NCBI GenBank assembly: GCA_023416135.1
Contig: JAEZIF010000296.1
Location: 1 to 64,000 of the forward strand
Direction: 5' to 3'
Length of the DNA: 64,000 bases
From: Pseudomonadota bacterium
GTDB taxonomy: Bacteria; Pseudomonadota; Alphaproteobacteria; Reyranellales; Reyranellaceae
The position numbers and the translations under genes are program-made. Positions within the stretch are counted from its first letter, which is position 1, and every line of letters begins with the position of its first letter. Below the pieces are notes generated by a model. The model saw only the letters and a list, made by a program, of their open reading frames with translations, made no database searches and was not told the DNA's origin. Below, one piece after another: positions 62,101-64,000 of the stretch.

Positions 62101-64000
62101 CAGTTGGACCGTGTCCCGCGCACGATATCCCAGAACACACTGGGCGCCGGCTCGGCTGAATGCATCGCCGCACCGGGCCGCAGGGCCCGGACGACCTGCG
62201 CCAAGCCGCTAGGCGTCGCGGCGACCTCGGCGAGACCGTCGATCGAGACGGCGAGATCCATGCTGGCGGCTGGCAGGTGCTCGACATCGGTCCAGCCCAG
62301 GCAACGTACCCGGCCGTAGTCGTCGGCCAGCAATAGGCGCGCCTGCTCGAGCCGGTCCTTGTCGATGTCCGCGACCGTGATCTCGAGATTCGGGAAACGC
62401 TCGACAAGGTCGATCGCGGCATCGATGTGATCGGCTCCGATCATCAGCAGGCGGAGCAGGCGATGGTCACCGCACTGGGAAAGGATTTCCGCGACACTGT
62501 CGAGAACGGCTTCCTGCAACAGACGCGCCTGGGACGAAGTGACGGCGAGCTGACGCCAATGTGCCGTGTTGAGCTCGGCAGGTGCCGTGCGATCGCCGGC
62601 AACGATGCGTCCGAGGAGCTCCTCGACACGCGCCAAGCTGGCGGCCTCGCCCGCCATCGTCGGATGTCGCAGCGCCAGGGAGCTTACGATCGATGCGACG
62701 TCCGGGAGGTCGCAGCTCTCGGCGACGATTCGCCTACCGTCACGTTCGGCAGCGAGCCCTCGATACTCGAGATGCCAAAGGAGGGCTGAGCGTAGGAACG
62801 CAACCCAGCCGGCAGCGGCCGGTTCGTCAACGCTCCGGTCGGATACATCGGCGGCGAAATCTCCGTCCATTGTTACGAAGGCTTTCCAGGCCGCGTACAG
62901 GCAGCCCGCCTCGAGTAGGAGGAGCGCTTCGCTGAGGGCTCCCTTCTCACCAAGTGAAACCGGGCATGACGTGAACGTCGTCTCGAGGACGGTCGGCGCA
63001 CCCGCCCGGTCTAGCTGCCAGGTCGTCATGCCGTAGGTGAGGGAGCCGACGTCGACCGTCGCGGCGGTTGGGGCTTCGATCAGCCGGGCGCGCTCAACGG
63101 CGAGGATGAGCTTGCCGTCAACATCGTACAGCTCGATATCGATGAGCAAGGATGTCGGCGACTGCCGAAGCGTGCGGGCGACGGCGTGCGTCGCGGCCTT
63201 TCCAGGGGCGAACACCCTGACGCTTCCGAAATGGATCGGCAGATACGGCTTCATCGGCATGTCCGCGACGCCAGCTTCTTCGGAAGCAAACAGCGCGTGG
63301 AACGCCGAATCGAACGCGATGAAGTCGACGACGTACAAACCGACCGTATCGGGTGACGGCGCATCGAGGGAGGCGACGGCGCGCTTCGGGTGCGGGAAGA
63401 CGACACGATGGACGCGCTGGAAGGCGGGTCCATATCCGAAGCCGAGTGCACGGGCGCTGGCGTAGACCTGCGGCTTGGCGACCGAAGGCTTGCCGGGAGG
63501 CACCTGCTCCAATGCCACCATCCTTCCGGCAATCGGTGAGCGGTGGACGACGCCGCGCGCATGCAGCGTCCAATCCACGACACCACCGCGGGCGCGTGAC
63601 AGGAACTCGGCGACGCCCGTCTCGGGGGACAGGCGGAGCAGAGTCTCGTACGACGCACGGCCGTCGAAGACCAGTGGCCGCACGATGTCGAAGTCCCTGA
63701 GCTCCAGCGGGGCGTCGCCATGGACGGTGCGCGCTGCCGCGAGCATGACTTCGGCGTAGGCGGTTCCGGGAAAAACGGGAGATCCGGCAACCTTGTGATG
63801 CTGCAGCCATGGGAAGAGCTGGGGATCGACCATGGAAAACCATTCAAAGCAGTCCAGCCGCGGCCGGCGACCGAGCAATGGATGCTCGGCCGGCGACATG
63901 ACGGTAGAAGCCTCGATGGTCCCCTGGGCAATGAACGGTGTGTGCTGCCAGGGATAGAGCGGAAGCGCCACAGCGGTTGCCGGCGGCGGTCCGAAGAAGC
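59121..64000 (-). CDS. Highly reducing type I polyketide synthase (partial)
   Basis: The frame enters from beyond 64000, so the N-terminus (expected KS and AT) is missing; about 1,626 residues are visible. They begin in the post-AT linker (VALPLYPWQHTPF). The dehydratase has HHKVAGSPVFP (HxxxGxxxxP) with DSAFH as second motif. A methyltransferase-like domain at about 62480-62060 lacks a Gly-rich SAM loop and is probably inactive. The enoylreductase (about 61310-60400) has LIHGGAGAVGLAAIQIARH; the ketoreductase (about 60350-59700) has IGGTSGFGLS, YSSATTLFGN and FNYVAANGF. An acyl carrier protein with IGMDSLMMLE ends it. I see no thioesterase. Confidence 0.95.
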   Translation of the reverse strand, partial: FFGPPPATAVALPLYPWQHTPFIAQGTIEASTVMSPAEHPLLGRRPRLDCFEWFSMVDPQLFPWLQHHKVAGSPVFPGTAYAEVMLAAARTVHGDAPLELRDFDIVRPLVFDGRASYETLLRLSPETGVAEFLSRARGGVVDWTLHARGVVHRSPIAGRMVALEQVPPGKPSVAKPQVYASARALGFGYGPAFQRVHRVVFPHPKRAVASLDAPSPDTVGLYVVDFIAFDSAFHALFASEEAGVADMPMKPYLPIHFGSVRVFAPGKAATHAVARTLRQSPTSLLIDIELYDVDGKLILAVERARLIEAPTAATVDVGSLTYGMTTWQLDRAGAPTVLETTFTSCPVSLGEKGALSEALLLLEAGCLYAAWKAFVTMDGDFAADVSDRSVDEPAAAGWVAFLRSALLWHLEYRGLAAERDGRRIVAESCDLPDVASIVSSLALRHPTMAGEAASLARVEELLGRIVAGDRTAPAELNTAHWRQLAVTSSQARLLQEAVLDSVAEILSQCGDHRLLRLLMIGADHIDAAIDLVERFPNLEITVADIDKDRLEQARLLLADDYGRVRCLGWTDVEHLPAASMDLAVSIDGLAEVAATPSGLAQVVRALRPGAAMHSAEPAPSVFWDIVRGTRSNWWTRSANTEFPVGALLTGQEWVDEWEAAGFDEVLATPILGDVRIGVMVRGVAGTRAKVAAPTSGELPIISWEGDVPKSGSRFDGLRNRLHHHDHPAADGTPAVTDVAWLIHVPTDPDAAAKSLLDHLAGLAERCRKLAADPCRLWVVMDFGEHAVTASPLELPEWCAVTAAMRVAQNEYAGLPIRCLGLAGAMSTTLEQVAGELLTPDEEREIFMSGEKRSVFRVRTGRVASRHGHKTADETSIVLASSHDHGRSGLAWTAAPRREPQSGEVEIDVAATGLNFRDVMWNLRLLPEEALEDGYAGPGLGMECAGTVVRTGDGVETFKVGDRVIAFASHAFSSRVVAPAFAVSPLPAGIGFEAACSIPVAFLTAYYSLAHLGQLRAGEIVLIHGGAGAVGLAAIQIARHRGAKVIATAGSDEKRAFLRNLGVDFVCSSRSLSFADEIAEYTGGKGVDIVLNSLAGQAMARSMDCLRPFGRFIELGKRDFYGNTHLGLRPLRRNLSYFGVDIDQLIGEHEDLAQRLFAELIELFVTGALVPLPYRAFDADHIADAFRLMQRSGHIGKIVVTAPRQPSAWIAGSGKFPVATDAIHLVIGGTSGFGLSTAAWLVERGATRLVLASRSAQLGEDDLAKVEAWRIRGIDVTVERLDVSDAAALADSLQRLAARGPIKGIVHAAMVLDDRLIEGMDATAIEIVMQPKVRGALNLERVAANLDLDYLLFYSSATTLFGNPGQFNYVAANGFLEGLARRLQKRGVPALAVAWGGIEDAGYLSRNIAADITLKKRFASSLITAQTALDGLDWLHDADGRQTTASSAIARMDWAMAKRELAAVRSPTFGNIGAAAGTRQVAEGAAIIERLRALAPDEAIDGLADIVVEEIARVLRLPPKEIDRHRPLAEIGMDSLMMLELRTTVEESLGITLPMMSLSSGIAPMDVARRMLPLITGESPEQSLPSSLMALAASHAAAEAQATGLDDQHAAVAAVLERVRELEGPR

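Noticed and set aside
1..64000. tRNA, rRNA, riboswitch, insertion sequence or attachment site.
   Set aside because: None was recognised on reading; a covariance-model scan would be needed to exclude small RNAs.

Overview
The window reads as chromosomal DNA of a GC-rich alphaproteobacterium. The main taxonomic evidence is a PhyR-type anti-anti-sigma response regulator with a HisKA_2 kinase, and GGAAC-N16/17-CGTT sites of the EcfG type; both belong to the alphaproteobacterial general stress response. I cannot place it to genus. I recognised no rRNA, tRNA, CRISPR array, insertion sequence or phage.

Bases 1-18,600 are a mosaic of housekeeping and stress genes. They hold a phyR / HisKA_2 kinase / hybrid kinase operon, secreted small proteins including a CsbD-like one behind an EcfG-type promoter, and a Tat-exported peptide-type solute-binding protein. 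A second stress node at 8.6-9.5 kb has small membrane proteins around divergent EcfG-type sites. Ergothioneine genes egtB-egtD lie divergent from an ATP-grasp-like gene. After them come an amidohydrolase, a YcaQ/AlkX-type DNA glycosylase homologue, a truncated amidase, a FAT-GUY-like response regulator, a DUF2161 nuclease-fold protein and a methyltransferase. Decay is visible: an amidase lacking its C-terminal half, and a transglutaminase C-terminal relic with three frame changes.

Bases 18,900-54,600 form one large exopolysaccharide or O-antigen locus. It has an O-antigen ligase-like protein, an undecaprenyl-phosphate sugar transferase, a glutamine-dependent amidotransferase, about ten glycosyltransferases of GT4, GT2 and GT8-like types, several methyltransferases, UDP-galactopyranose mutase, an ABC exporter with a Wzt-type C-terminal domain, and a second polymerase-like membrane protein. 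An export operon follows: a novel-looking GPLQGA hexapeptide-repeat secreted protein, an outer-membrane barrel, a Wza-type export protein, a Wzz/BY-kinase, a PPP-type phosphatase and a methyltransferase. A paralogous second barrel lies just beyond. Components of Wzy-type and ABC-type assembly occur together, and no Wzx flippase is visible.

Bases 56,200-64,000, on the minus strand, hold the most striking system: a tightly coupled operon of a highly reducing type I polyketide synthase (cut by the window edge), an alpha-oxoamine synthase, a short-chain dehydrogenase and a CDP-alcohol phosphatidyltransferase. The order matches a logical route to a polyketide-derived, sphingoid-like amino-alcohol lipid with a phospho headgroup: chain building, decarboxylative release onto an amino acid, ketone reduction, headgroup transfer. 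This is inference from family knowledge and gene order.
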